The notes under the pieces are model-generated. The model did not search any database, was not told the DNA's origin, and saw only the letters and a list, made by a program, of their open reading frames with translations. Of a stretch of 34,294 nucleotides of DNA, positions 1 to 8,391 are shown piece after piece (positions within the stretch are counted from its first letter, which is position 1; the number at the start of each line of letters is the position of its first letter). Made by a program: the position numbers and the translations under genes. This DNA is from Chloroflexota bacterium (GTDB lineage Bacteria; Chloroflexota; Anaerolineae; J036; Brachytrichaceae), in contig JAGWYZ010000012.1 of assembly GCA_018969115.1 (NCBI GenBank), positions 1 to 34,294 of the forward strand, read 5' to 3'.

Positions 1-87
1 ATTTTGTCTAAATATGCGCTCTGATTTGATAAGATCACGTGATTTCATTTGACCAGAAAGTGGAAATTGATTTAAGAAACACCCTCT
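1..87. repeat. Right-end copy of the 18.05-18.25 kb MITE-like element
   Basis: 87-bp gapless match to 18164-18250 with about 6 mismatches; the rest of the element would lie upstream of the window. Confidence 0.85.
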
Positions 88-170
88 TAGGATTACATCT
101 AGGTATTTCGGGATAACGCACAAGATGACACATAAATAGAGGTGCACACCTAAGTTTTTGAGTAAGTGGA

Positions 171-200
171 CAAAAAAAGACGTGCCACCGGCACGTCTTT
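171..200 (-). terminator. Rho-independent terminator of the glycosyltransferase gene
   Basis: On the minus strand AAAGACGTGCC-GGT-GGCACGTCTTTTTTT: GC-rich stem, 3-nt loop and T-run, overlapping the stop codon at 199-201. Confidence 0.8.
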
Positions 201-1443
201 ACCGTTGATACATTGAACGTAGCCGCTGATACAACGCCAAATACTGCCGCGACTGCGCCGCGAATGACAGCGTGTCTTGCACCCGTTGCCGCCCCGCCGC
301 GCCCATGTGTTGGGCCAATGCACGATCTTGTAGCAAATCGCTGATGCGAGCGCTCATCGCATCAACATCACGGGCTGGGCAAACGTAGCCGGTTTCGTCA
401 TGCACCACCGACTCTGGCAAACCACCAATATTTGACACCACACACGGCAAACCACGTACCATCGCGTCGGCTACCGCAATACCTTGGCTCTCGATCAGGC
501 TCGGCTGATAATACACACTGGCCTCGGCGTAATAGCGGTCGATCTGGTGCGGGGCGCTGATATAACCCGGCGTGATAATGCGCTCACTCAGCCCGGTAGC
601 GCGGATGCGTTGGCACATCTCATCATACAGATGCCCATTGCCCAGCCACACAAACCGCGCTTGTGGCAGTTGGGTCAGCACCCGCTGCGCCACCGCAAAC
701 CACGTTTCTGGGTCTTTATAATCGTTCATGTGGCCAATGGTCAGCACCGTAGGTAACACCGACGATGCCATCATCGGCGCGGGCAAGGGTGATTCAGGCG
801 GGCGATAAGAGTTGTAGATGACTGAAATGGCAGCAGGCTGCACACCCAAATTTTGGCTGATGCGCTGCGCCGAAAAGCGCGATACCGTGACGAAATGCTT
901 GCCTTGGCAGCGGCTGATCCAATTCGCCAAACGCACTAACCCTGCCCGCAAACGAGTGGTGGGGTAAGTATGAATGACATTGAGCACCGGCCCAGCAAAC
1001 AGCATCACACCTAAGCGCGCCCCCGGGTCGCCATTAATGGTGATGATGAGATCGGGACAAAAGTGTTTGACCGCTTGCCGCGCAAAAAGCCAATCGTAAA
1101 GTTGCGGCACATGTTGCTGCAATTTGCTGCGCACAGCGTAAATGGGGTATTCGAATTTACTGCCAAAGCGCACATCGACCCGTTTAAGCCATTGGGCGAT
1201 ACGCTGCACCCGTGCTCCCACCACGCCCCATGTTTGCACATAAATATCATCGGGCCGCACCCCCAATTGAGCAAAGCGGGACAGCATGGCCGAGCTTGCT
1301 TGGCCGGGTTGAATGAGCACAGCACTGCGGATGCCATTTTCTTGGTGCACCTGCAATAATTGCAAGAAAAAAGTGAGTGTGCCGCCAAAGGTGTCGTATT
1401 CGGGCACAATTAAAACACGCACTGGGTATTGCATGAGCGGCAT
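199..1443 (-). CDS. Glycosyltransferase family 4 (GT-B) protein
   Basis: C-terminal GT1-like motifs (VLTIGHMNDYKDPETW..., SLIESQGIAVADAMVRGLPCVVSNIGGLPE). The track ORF runs to 1803 but overlaps purB; the MPLMQYPVRVLIVPEYDTFGGT start at 1443 fits. Confidence 0.85.
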   Translation of the reverse strand: MPLMQYPVRVLIVPEYDTFGGTLTFFLQLLQVHQENGIRSAVLIQPGQASSAMLSRFAQLGVRPDDIYVQTWGVVGARVQRIAQWLKRVDVRFGSKFEYPIYAVRSKLQQHVPQLYDWLFARQAVKHFCPDLIITINGDPGARLGVMLFAGPVLNVIHTYPTTRLRAGLVRLANWISRCQGKHFVTVSRFSAQRISQNLGVQPAAISVIYNSYRPPESPLPAPMMASSVLPTVLTIGHMNDYKDPETWFAVAQRVLTQLPQARFVWLGNGHLYDEMCQRIRATGLSERIITPGYISAPHQIDRYYAEASVYYQPSLIESQGIAVADAMVRGLPCVVSNIGGLPESVVHDETGYVCPARDVDAMSARISDLLQDRALAQHMGAAGRQRVQDTLSFAAQSRQYLALYQRLRSMYQR

Positions 1444-1444
1444 A

Positions 1445-2833
1445 TTATGGCTGAATACGCGCCGCCAACGCCCGCGCCCGCGCTGGCGCATCGCCAACAT
1501 AGGCGCTGGCATCGAGCAAAGCCCGCGCTTGGGCGGCTGGCAGCAAACGGGTGATTTCAACATCGACACACAATGAATCGATGAGCGGATTGGCTTGCCC
1601 AGCATTGATGGCGGCCCATGCCTGCATCGAATGGCTGCGTATGACCTCATGCAGGTTTTGGCGGTCGCCACCCGCCTTGACCGCCGCCATGAGCAGCCGC
1701 TCGGTGGCAGCAAAAGGGCCATAGGTCGCCATATTGCGAGCGATTTGGGCCGTGTTGATGCGCAGATCGCGCACAATGCGCGTCGCCACCCGCAACATTT
1801 CATCCACCGCCAAAAAGGCTTCAGGTAAAACTACGCGGCGGTTGGCCGAGTCGTCGAGGGTGCGCTCGAGCAACGAATGGGCGGCGTTGTCCCACATCAC
1901 ACGCGGCAGCGTCGCCACAAAACGCGCCAACGAGTCGATCTTTTCGGCATTGATGGGGTTGCGTTTAAAGGGCATGGCTGATGACCCCACTTGTTTACTT
2001 GCAAATGGCTCGGCCAATTCGCCAATGGGCGGCGACTGCAACACCCGCAAATCAAAGGCAAATTTATACAATGATTGTGAAATGCCAGCCAACACATTCA
2101 ACACCAACCAATCTTGTTTGCGCGGATACGTTTGCGTCACCACCTCAAAAGTGAGTTGGTTGATCGATTGGTGGAGATGTTGATTAAAGCTGGCAAAGCG
2201 CACTGGGTCTGCATCGCATAATTCTAAATACGAAGCGCTGGTACCAACAGCACCGCGAAAACCTTTACCCTTAATCTGATCGCGACAACGCCGCAACTCG
2301 TCAAGATCGATACACAGATCTTGCAAATATTGTGCAAGGCGGTAGCCCAGCGTGGTCGGCTCGGCGGGCTGCAAATGGGTAAACGCCATCGTCGTCAGGT
2401 CGGCATAGCGTTCAACCTGCGCCGCAAGGCTGTGCAACAACCCTTCGAGGCTGGTCAGAGTGAGCGTCAAAGCCGCTTGTAAACGCATCGCCTCAGCGTT
2501 GTCCTCAATATCCATGCTGGTTGCACCCAGATGAATAATGCCGCCGCCAATCGGGCATTGCTCAGCAAAAGCATGAACCTCGGCCATCAAATCATGATGA
2601 ATTTCGCGTTCAATCTCAAGGGCGCGGGCAATGCTGGCCTCGGTCACATCGTCGGCATGGGCACGGAGGTCATCAACCTGCGCCGCATTCACAATGCCAA
2701 GCTGTAATTGGGCCTCAGCCAACTTTACCCATAATTGTCGCCATAAGCGGCGCTTGTGTTGTTCGCTCCATAATTCGCGCATAGCAGCGCCGCCATAACG
2801 CTGTGTAAAGGGCGATTGAAAAGTGTGGTGCAT
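1445..2833 (-). CDS. purB: Adenylosuccinate lyase
   Basis: 462 aa; fumarase/ASL signature SSAMPFKRNPINAEKIDSLARF; HLGATSMDIEDNAEAMRL. Confidence 0.93.
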   Translation of the reverse strand: MHHTFQSPFTQRYGGAAMRELWSEQHKRRLWRQLWVKLAEAQLQLGIVNAAQVDDLRAHADDVTEASIARALEIEREIHHDLMAEVHAFAEQCPIGGGIIHLGATSMDIEDNAEAMRLQAALTLTLTSLEGLLHSLAAQVERYADLTTMAFTHLQPAEPTTLGYRLAQYLQDLCIDLDELRRCRDQIKGKGFRGAVGTSASYLELCDADPVRFASFNQHLHQSINQLTFEVVTQTYPRKQDWLVLNVLAGISQSLYKFAFDLRVLQSPPIGELAEPFASKQVGSSAMPFKRNPINAEKIDSLARFVATLPRVMWDNAAHSLLERTLDDSANRRVVLPEAFLAVDEMLRVATRIVRDLRINTAQIARNMATYGPFAATERLLMAAVKAGGDRQNLHEVIRSHSMQAWAAINAGQANPLIDSLCVDVEITRLLPAAQARALLDASAYVGDAPARARALAARIQP

Positions 2834-2946
2834 TGAAAATTGAAAATTAAAAATGTGAAATTATTGACACAGAAATCGAGTTTCTTCCAGAAACCCGATT
2901 TCTAGATAAGCATGCTTATTGCCGACAATTTTACATTTTCAATTTT
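2834..2946. repeat. AT-rich short-repeat hairpin (GAAAATT words)
   Basis: TGAAAATTGAAAATTAAAAATGTGAAATT ... AATTTTACATTTTCAATTTTAAATTC. Confidence 0.75.
2866..2908. repeat. Dispersed palindrome AGAAATCGAGTTTCT-TCC-AGAAACCCGATTTCT, copy 1
   Basis: 15-bp arms, 1 mismatch, 3-nt loop; nested in an AT-rich hairpin between purB and the D-TA-like gene. Confidence 0.8.
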
Positions 2947-4088
2947 AAATTCCCCCACACAGGGTTTTCGCGTCCGCGGGCGGCAATGTCTTCGACAGCC
3001 ACAATGTGACCCTCTTCGATGATGAGTGCGTGGTCGAAATTATTGACCGTTGGACAAACATGGCGCGGTACAAAATACAGCACCTCGCCAATTTCGGGCA
3101 ATGGGCTTCCGGCGGGTACATCAATCGGCAAATGTTCTTCGCTGGGGCCTTTGGGCGACCAATCAGCATGACCAATCACCTCGCCAGTCGGGATACCAGC
3201 ATCTGCCGACAACGCCTTGTGCCCAGCATACGCCGTAACGCGATTAGGAGCCGGTTGGCTGGCAACATGGGCAATCACCACTGCCGCCGGTTTGTAATCG
3301 AGCTGCGGCAAAATATTGGGAAATGACATATCGGCATAAATCACAGTGCCGGGCGACACCCGATGCACAAAATTGGCCCCACGAAATGGCGCATACGTCA
3401 GCGCACATGGGTAAGCCGGTGTGCCAGAGGTCACCACTTCGGGCACGCGAATGCCAACGCCATTGATGGCGGCGATCAAAGTCATCAACCCGTCATAATT
3501 TTGGTGAGCCGCAATCGTGCGCTCGGGCATGGCCAGATGCGACAAATGCCCATCATAATAATGAATACCTGCAAACTCAACCCCTGCCGCAATGATGGCT
3601 TGGGTCAGCGCCACAATATCACCCACCCGTGCTTGCGGTAGGCCGCTGCGATTCATACCTGGGTTAACATCGACATACAGCGCTACTTTGCTGCCCACCC
3701 ACGCCTTTAGTTGCGATGGATGCTCGATAGTGGCACTAACGCGCGTATTCGGAAATTGGGCGGCGATATCGCAGGTGCGGCGGGCATTCGCCCCCACCAA
3801 CGAATAGGCCAAATTGGCATCGGGCGCACCAATTTGGCACAAAGTGAGCAATTCAAGAGTGGTGGCAGCCTTAAATTGCTTCACGCCATGCTGCATAAAA
3901 CGCCGCATCGTGCTTGGCAATTTGTTGGTCTTAATATGCGGTCGCCAACGATTGGGGTCGTTGCCACATTCAGCCAAAGTCACTTGAATATTGTGCTCAA
4001 CAAATTTGGGGTAAATTGCCAAGGCTGGGGTCATAATATTGACTAAATCAGCATCGACAATGCGGTAATCGGCAAGTGAAAGGTTCAT
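2931..4088 (-). CDS. D-threonine aldolase / D-serine dehydratase-like PLP enzyme (alanine racemase N-terminal fold)
   Basis: RPHIKTNKLPSTMRRFMQHGVKQFKAATTLE PLP-Lys region, DVNPGMNRSG, C-terminal HVCPTVNNFD motif. Confidence 0.85.
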   Translation of the reverse strand: MNLSLADYRIVDADLVNIMTPALAIYPKFVEHNIQVTLAECGNDPNRWRPHIKTNKLPSTMRRFMQHGVKQFKAATTLELLTLCQIGAPDANLAYSLVGANARRTCDIAAQFPNTRVSATIEHPSQLKAWVGSKVALYVDVNPGMNRSGLPQARVGDIVALTQAIIAAGVEFAGIHYYDGHLSHLAMPERTIAAHQNYDGLMTLIAAINGVGIRVPEVVTSGTPAYPCALTYAPFRGANFVHRVSPGTVIYADMSFPNILPQLDYKPAAVVIAHVASQPAPNRVTAYAGHKALSADAGIPTGEVIGHADWSPKGPSEEHLPIDVPAGSPLPEIGEVLYFVPRHVCPTVNNFDHALIIEEGHIVAVEDIAARGRENPVWGNLKLKM

Positions 4089-4091
4089 TTT

Positions 4092-4168
4092 TTTAATTAC
4101 GAATTACGAATTACGAATTACGAATTCGTCGCAAGTAATCTTACGATTCGTAATTTGTAATTCGTAGT
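4092..4168. repeat. Short-tandem-repeat hairpin (AATTACG word)
   Basis: (AATTACG)x4 then AATTCG; right arm ATTCGTAATTTGTAATTCGTA. Confidence 0.9.
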
Positions 4169-4172
4169 TTAC

Positions 4173-5150
4173 TTATCTGACTTGTAAGTCTACAACCAAT
4201 TCTGGACGCAATTCTAATCTCCCATTACGCGCCTCAACCCATTCGCCTTGGGCCGATAACACATCGCCTACATGCAACGTGCGCGAGAAAGGCAAACTGT
4301 GCCAAAGGTCAAACAACTGTATCGGCATACTATTGCCCTGATCGTCTTGCAACTCAATACGAGCCGATTGGGCAGCGCCACGAATATCACGCACCATGCC
4401 ACTGACGGCCAGCCACTGTGCGGGGGCTTCTTTTGCCATCGCCGCAATCGGGCGAATCTCAAAAGCCCGTGCCACCGGCAATAATTGGGTGCTGGCAGCC
4501 CGCAAAGCTAACAATTGTTTGCGCCCACGAAACTCGGCCACACTGCCCTCAAGCCGCACCCAATCACCCACTTGCACATCGGGTGGGCGACCAAATACAG
4601 CTGAATTGAGCGGCATTACCAGATCGGCGGTGGCGTTATCTTCACGCAAGCCAATAATACGCAGGCTATTGCCTGCATCACGGCTGCGGCGCACTTGGGC
4701 TGTCACGCTGACCACATCGCCCACGGCGGCGGCATCCAGCTCGCTCAGGTGAATAGATCTTGTGGCGGGGGCAGTAATGCGTAATTCATCGGCAGCGTTG
4801 ATGGTTAAAGTCGCCTCATCATCTCGAATCCGCAACGTGCCTTCAACCGCCACTTGGTCGCCGGGTGCTGGAATATTTTTACGGCGCAGCAATTCAGCCA
4901 CCACCGCCCGATATGCTTGCACCCGCATTTCGCCGCCGCGATCACGCAATCGAAAAGACAAATAGCCGTCGGCCTCTGACAAAATGGGGTGATCGGCTAA
5001 AACGCCTTCCAGCCTCACATAGGCAAAGTTCATGGCCGGTTGAATGGCTGCCGATGAAATGGTGGTGCGAGGTTTGGCTTGAGAAGCGAGAATGAAGGCA
5101 GCAGTGCTGCCAATTGCCAAAAAAACGAGTAATATTTTGGCAACACGCAT
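4173..5150 (-). CDS. Exported protein with repeated OB-fold-like domains
   Basis: N-terminal hydrophobic signal/anchor; repeated VGDxVxVxGxV...L.L pattern about three times. Confidence 0.6.
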   Translation of the reverse strand: MRVAKILLVFLAIGSTAAFILASQAKPRTTISSAAIQPAMNFAYVRLEGVLADHPILSEADGYLSFRLRDRGGEMRVQAYRAVVAELLRRKNIPAPGDQVAVEGTLRIRDDEATLTINAADELRITAPATRSIHLSELDAAAVGDVVSVTAQVRRSRDAGNSLRIIGLREDNATADLVMPLNSAVFGRPPDVQVGDWVRLEGSVAEFRGRKQLLALRAASTQLLPVARAFEIRPIAAMAKEAPAQWLAVSGMVRDIRGAAQSARIELQDDQGNSMPIQLFDLWHSLPFSRTLHVGDVLSAQGEWVEARNGRLELRPELVVDLQVR

Positions 5151-5154
5151 GAAG

Positions 5155-5224
5155 AAATTTAAAATTTAAAATGGAAAATTTAAAATTGGAGGAAAAGCCT
5201 AGTTAATTTTCCATTTTAAATTTC
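5155..5224. repeat. AT-rich short-repeat hairpin
   Basis: AAATTTAAAATGGAAAATTTAAAATT ... TTAATTTTCCATTTTAAATTT. Confidence 0.75.
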
Positions 5225-5225
5225 A

Positions 5226-5474
5226 CTAGTTGGCTGGTGGTGGGACGGGTAAGTCAGCGATCGCAGTTTTTGCCCATTTGTCACCTTCTTCAATCAACAT
5301 AATCGGAATACCGTCTTTAATTGGGTATTTACGACCACAAGTTTCATCAATCAACCAACTGTCTTTATAAAAAGTCAGTCGGCCCGGGTCTTCGCCGGGT
5401 TGGCGGGTTGACCCTGAAACACAATAGGGGCAACGTAAAATATTGAGAAGCTCTTGGCTAATAGTGTGTACCAT
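5226..5474 (-). CDS. Trm112 family protein
   Basis: 82 aa; ISQELLNILRCPYCVSG...CGRKYPIKDGIPIMLIEEG typical of Trm112/UPF0434. Confidence 0.88.
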   Translation of the reverse strand: MVHTISQELLNILRCPYCVSGSTRQPGEDPGRLTFYKDSWLIDETCGRKYPIKDGIPIMLIEEGDKWAKTAIADLPVPPPAN

Positions 5475-5541
5475 GTATTTTGTCCTTATATGAATTTAAA
5501 TTTTGTTTATTTTATACCGAGAAATAATAAAACAAGAGAAT

Positions 5542-5595
5542 GCCGATCTTACGATGCCGCTTCCTGCAAAGCAGAAGAGACATCGTGAGATCGGC
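5542..5595. repeat. Variable-core palindrome family member (imperfect)
   Basis: GCCGATCTTACGATG...CTGC-AAA-GCAG...CATCGTGAGATCGGC. Confidence 0.7.
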
Positions 5596-5630
5596 AAAAA
5601 CGACATTTTTAATGCTTTTATGAGTATAAC

Positions 5631-6422
5631 TTACGCACCGCGCAATTGTCGCACGTGCTCGCTCACCACTTGCACCGGATCAGCGGCATCAAACGAGGCC
5701 CGCAACAAGGCGCTGGCAACAATGGCCCCATCGGCCAAGTTGCCGATCTCGCGCACATGAGCGGCAGTGCTAACACCAAAGCCCACTACGACCGGTTTGC
5801 CCTCGGCCTTAGCTTTTACGCGCTCAACATATTCACGCAGGCCAGCGGCGAGGGTGTCGCGTGCGCCTGTCACCCCTGTCACCTGCACTACATAAATAAA
5901 ACCGCTGGCATAATTGGCAGCCAATTCGAGGCGGGCGGCGGTGCTGGTGGGCGCGGCAAATTGCACCAAAGCCATATTATTTTGGGCGCACAATTCCCCC
6001 AATTCGCCGCTCTCTTCGGGCGGCAAATCGGGCACAATTAGCCCGTCAACGCCAGCCTTGCACCAATCTTCAACATAACCTTGTTCACCATAAGCAATGA
6101 GTGGATTAAGATAGCCCATTGCAAAAAGCGGCACAGTCACGCCTTCGGCCCGCACTCTGGCGGCAATCTCCATGCCTTTGCGCATCGTTATACCATTTTC
6201 CAAGGCAATTTGCGAGGCTTTTTGCACCACCACGCCATCGGCCAATGGGTCGCTAAACGGAATACCCAGTTCGATCATGTCGGCGCCTGCTGTTGCAATC
6301 GCTTTGATGATCTGCACGGACGTTTCGATCGTCGGGTAGCCTAAGGTCCAAAACGGCATCAATGCCGGGCGGTGTTCGCTTCGCGCTTTGGCAAAAGCAT
6401 GGTCAATAGCATTCAGGCCCAT
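5631..6422 (-). CDS. trpA: Tryptophan synthase alpha chain
   Basis: MIELGIPFSDPLADGVVVQKA, GVDGLIVPDLPPEE, VVGFGVSTAAHV motifs. Confidence 0.95.
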   Translation of the reverse strand: MGLNAIDHAFAKARSEHRPALMPFWTLGYPTIETSVQIIKAIATAGADMIELGIPFSDPLADGVVVQKASQIALENGITMRKGMEIAARVRAEGVTVPLFAMGYLNPLIAYGEQGYVEDWCKAGVDGLIVPDLPPEESGELGELCAQNNMALVQFAAPTSTAARLELAANYASGFIYVVQVTGVTGARDTLAAGLREYVERVKAKAEGKPVVVGFGVSTAAHVREIGNLADGAIVASALLRASFDAADPVQVVSEHVRQLRGA

Positions 6423-6429
6423 CAGTTTG

Positions 6430-6631
6430 GAAATTTAGAATTTAAAATGGAAAATGGAAAATTGGGCAGCAATTTTTGAGGGCATCCTCAAAAGACGTAA
6501 TGCCGAAATCACTATGGCAACCTGTTTGCATTGGGCTTTGCCCAATGCAAACAGGTTGCCATAGTGATTTCGGCGAAGATTTATTTTACCTGCCCCAATT
6601 TTTCATTTTAAATTTTCAATTTTGAATTTTT
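6430..6631. repeat. AT-rich hairpin arms enclosing the 6502-6574 palindrome
   Basis: GAAATTTAGAATTTAAAATGGAAAATGGAAAATTGGGCAG ... CTGCCCCAATTTTTCATTTTAAATTTTCAATTTTGAATTTTT. Confidence 0.75.
6502..6574. repeat. Variable-core palindrome family member (perfect 35-bp arms)
   Basis: GCCGAAATCACTATGGCAACCTGTTTGCATTGGGC-TTT-GCCCAATGCAAACAGGTTGCCATAGTGATTTCGGC. Confidence 0.95.
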
Positions 6632-7095
6632 CGGTAGCTGCCGTTGAAATAAATTAAGGGGGAAGCTTCGGGTTGTTGCACTTGGGCAGCCAACACTTGA
6701 CCAATAAAGATAGTGTGATCGCCGCCCAGATGCCGCTCGATCACTTTACAATCGAGATACGCTAGGGCATCACTCAACACCGGCGCACCAGTGGCCGCCA
6801 CATGATGCGCCAAGCCAGCAAAACGCTCGGTGTCGGGCATACGCCCCGCAAACCGATCTGAGATCGACTGCATTTCTGGCGTTAGAAAATTGACGCAAAA
6901 AATGCCACTGGCATCGATGAGCGGGTGGGTGCGGGTTTTGGTGTTGATGCACACAAATACCATCGGTGGGTCTACGGCCAACGACGAAAACGCCGTTGCC
7001 GTTAACCCATAAATTAGGCCATCGTGTTTGGTAGTGATGATGGTGACGGTGCTGGCCCAGCGCCGCATCACTTGCTTCATATTATCGGGAGTCAT
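6616..7095 (-). CDS. Flavin reductase family protein
   Basis: MRRWASTVTIITTKHDGLIYGLTATAFSSLAVDPPMVFVCINTKTRTHPLI...FCVNFL, flavin-reductase-like FMN-binding pattern. Confidence 0.9.
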   Translation of the reverse strand: MTPDNMKQVMRRWASTVTIITTKHDGLIYGLTATAFSSLAVDPPMVFVCINTKTRTHPLIDASGIFCVNFLTPEMQSISDRFAGRMPDTERFAGLAHHVAATGAPVLSDALAYLDCKVIERHLGGDHTIFIGQVLAAQVQQPEASPLIYFNGSYRKIQN

Positions 7096-7098
7096 CTT

Positions 7099-7184
7099 TG
7101 GAAATATAAAATTGAAAATGTAAAATTGAAAATTGGCCCATGGCCTCCATTTTTAATTTTACATTTTCGATTTTCAATTTTATT
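7099..7184. repeat. AT-rich short-repeat hairpin (AAAATTG/AAAATGT words)
   Basis: AAATATAAAATTGAAAATGTAAAATTGAAAATTGG ... ATTTTTAATTTTACATTTTCGATTTTCAATTTTATTT. Confidence 0.8.
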
Positions 7185-8344
7185 TAGCCGTGTTTCTTCA
7201 TAAAACGATACATACGCTCGATCGCAGTTTCAATTTTTTCATAAGATTGGGCGTAGGCGATACGCACATGATTTGCACCAGAAAAGCCAAAAGCGCTGCC
7301 GGGCACCAGTGCCACTTCTTCTTCTGCCAATAGCGTATTCGCAAATACGTCGCCGTTCATGCCACTGGCACTGACGTCGGGGAAACAATAAAATGCGCCG
7401 CGTGGCTCAAAACAGGTTAGGCCCATCGTGTTTAGCTCACGCACCAACAATTTGCGCCGCCGATCATATTCACCCACCATGTGTTGCACATGTGCTTCGC
7501 CTTGCTCTAGCGCCGCCACCGCCGCAGCTTGGCTCATGGTGGGGGCCGACATGATAATGTATTGATGCACCTTTTTGGCGGCCGCTACCAATGCCTCTGG
7601 CCCACACATATAGCCAATTCGCCAGCCGGTCATGGCGTAATCTTTGCTAAAGCCGCCCAAAAGCACGGTGCGCTCGCGCATGCTCGGCAACGATGGCACA
7701 CACACATGTGGCACCCCATACACCAACCGGTCATACACTTCGTCACTCACGACAATCAAATCATGCTTTTTGGCCACCTCACCGATACTGATTAGATTGT
7801 CACGGGTATACACTGCGCCGGTGGGGTTGCTGGGCGAGCCAATTAAAATGGCTTTGGTTTTAGGCGTAATATAAGGTGCTATCACATCACCGCTGGCCTG
7901 AAAACCTGTGGCAGCGGTCAAATCGACAGTCACAGGCGTACCGCCCGACAACGCCACCGAAGCCGAATAAGCCACAAAACATGGGGCCGGAATGACCACT
8001 TCATCACCTGGGTCACAAATGGCGATGAATAAATCGGCAAAAGCCTCGCTCACCCCAACCGTCACAAAAATCTCGGTTTCTGGGTCATAGCTCACGCCAT
8101 AACGCTTACTAAGGTGGGCGCTAATAGCACGGCGCAGTTGAATAGTGCCAGCATTGCTGGTATAAGCGGTTTCGCCGCGCAGCAATGAATCGACCCCCGC
8201 CTGCAAAATAGGGCGCGGGGTGACAAAATCTGGCTCCCCAATCGCAAGTGAAATCACCTTGGGGTTGGCAGCGGCAATATCAAAAAACTTGCGTATGCCC
8301 GATGGGGGAATAGCGTTAACACGCTGTGAGATCAAGTTGCGCAT
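7184..8344 (-). CDS. Class I/II pyridoxal-phosphate aminotransferase
   Basis: GEPDFVTPRPI, SPSNPTGAVY, SDEVYDRLVY, GGFSKDYAMTGWRIGY (PLP lysine). Confidence 0.93.
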   Translation of the reverse strand: MRNLISQRVNAIPPSGIRKFFDIAAANPKVISLAIGEPDFVTPRPILQAGVDSLLRGETAYTSNAGTIQLRRAISAHLSKRYGVSYDPETEIFVTVGVSEAFADLFIAICDPGDEVVIPAPCFVAYSASVALSGGTPVTVDLTAATGFQASGDVIAPYITPKTKAILIGSPSNPTGAVYTRDNLISIGEVAKKHDLIVVSDEVYDRLVYGVPHVCVPSLPSMRERTVLLGGFSKDYAMTGWRIGYMCGPEALVAAAKKVHQYIIMSAPTMSQAAAVAALEQGEAHVQHMVGEYDRRRKLLVRELNTMGLTCFEPRGAFYCFPDVSASGMNGDVFANTLLAEEEVALVPGSAFGFSGANHVRIAYAQSYEKIETAIERMYRFMKKHG

Positions 8345-8391
8345 TGGGCTATTTTAATCGCAGCTGGCGCTTCATTACGTACAATCTTGCC

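Noticed and set aside
4092-4168. Tandem repeats as a possible CRISPR array
   Set aside because: Units are about 7 nt with no spacers and no cas genes nearby.
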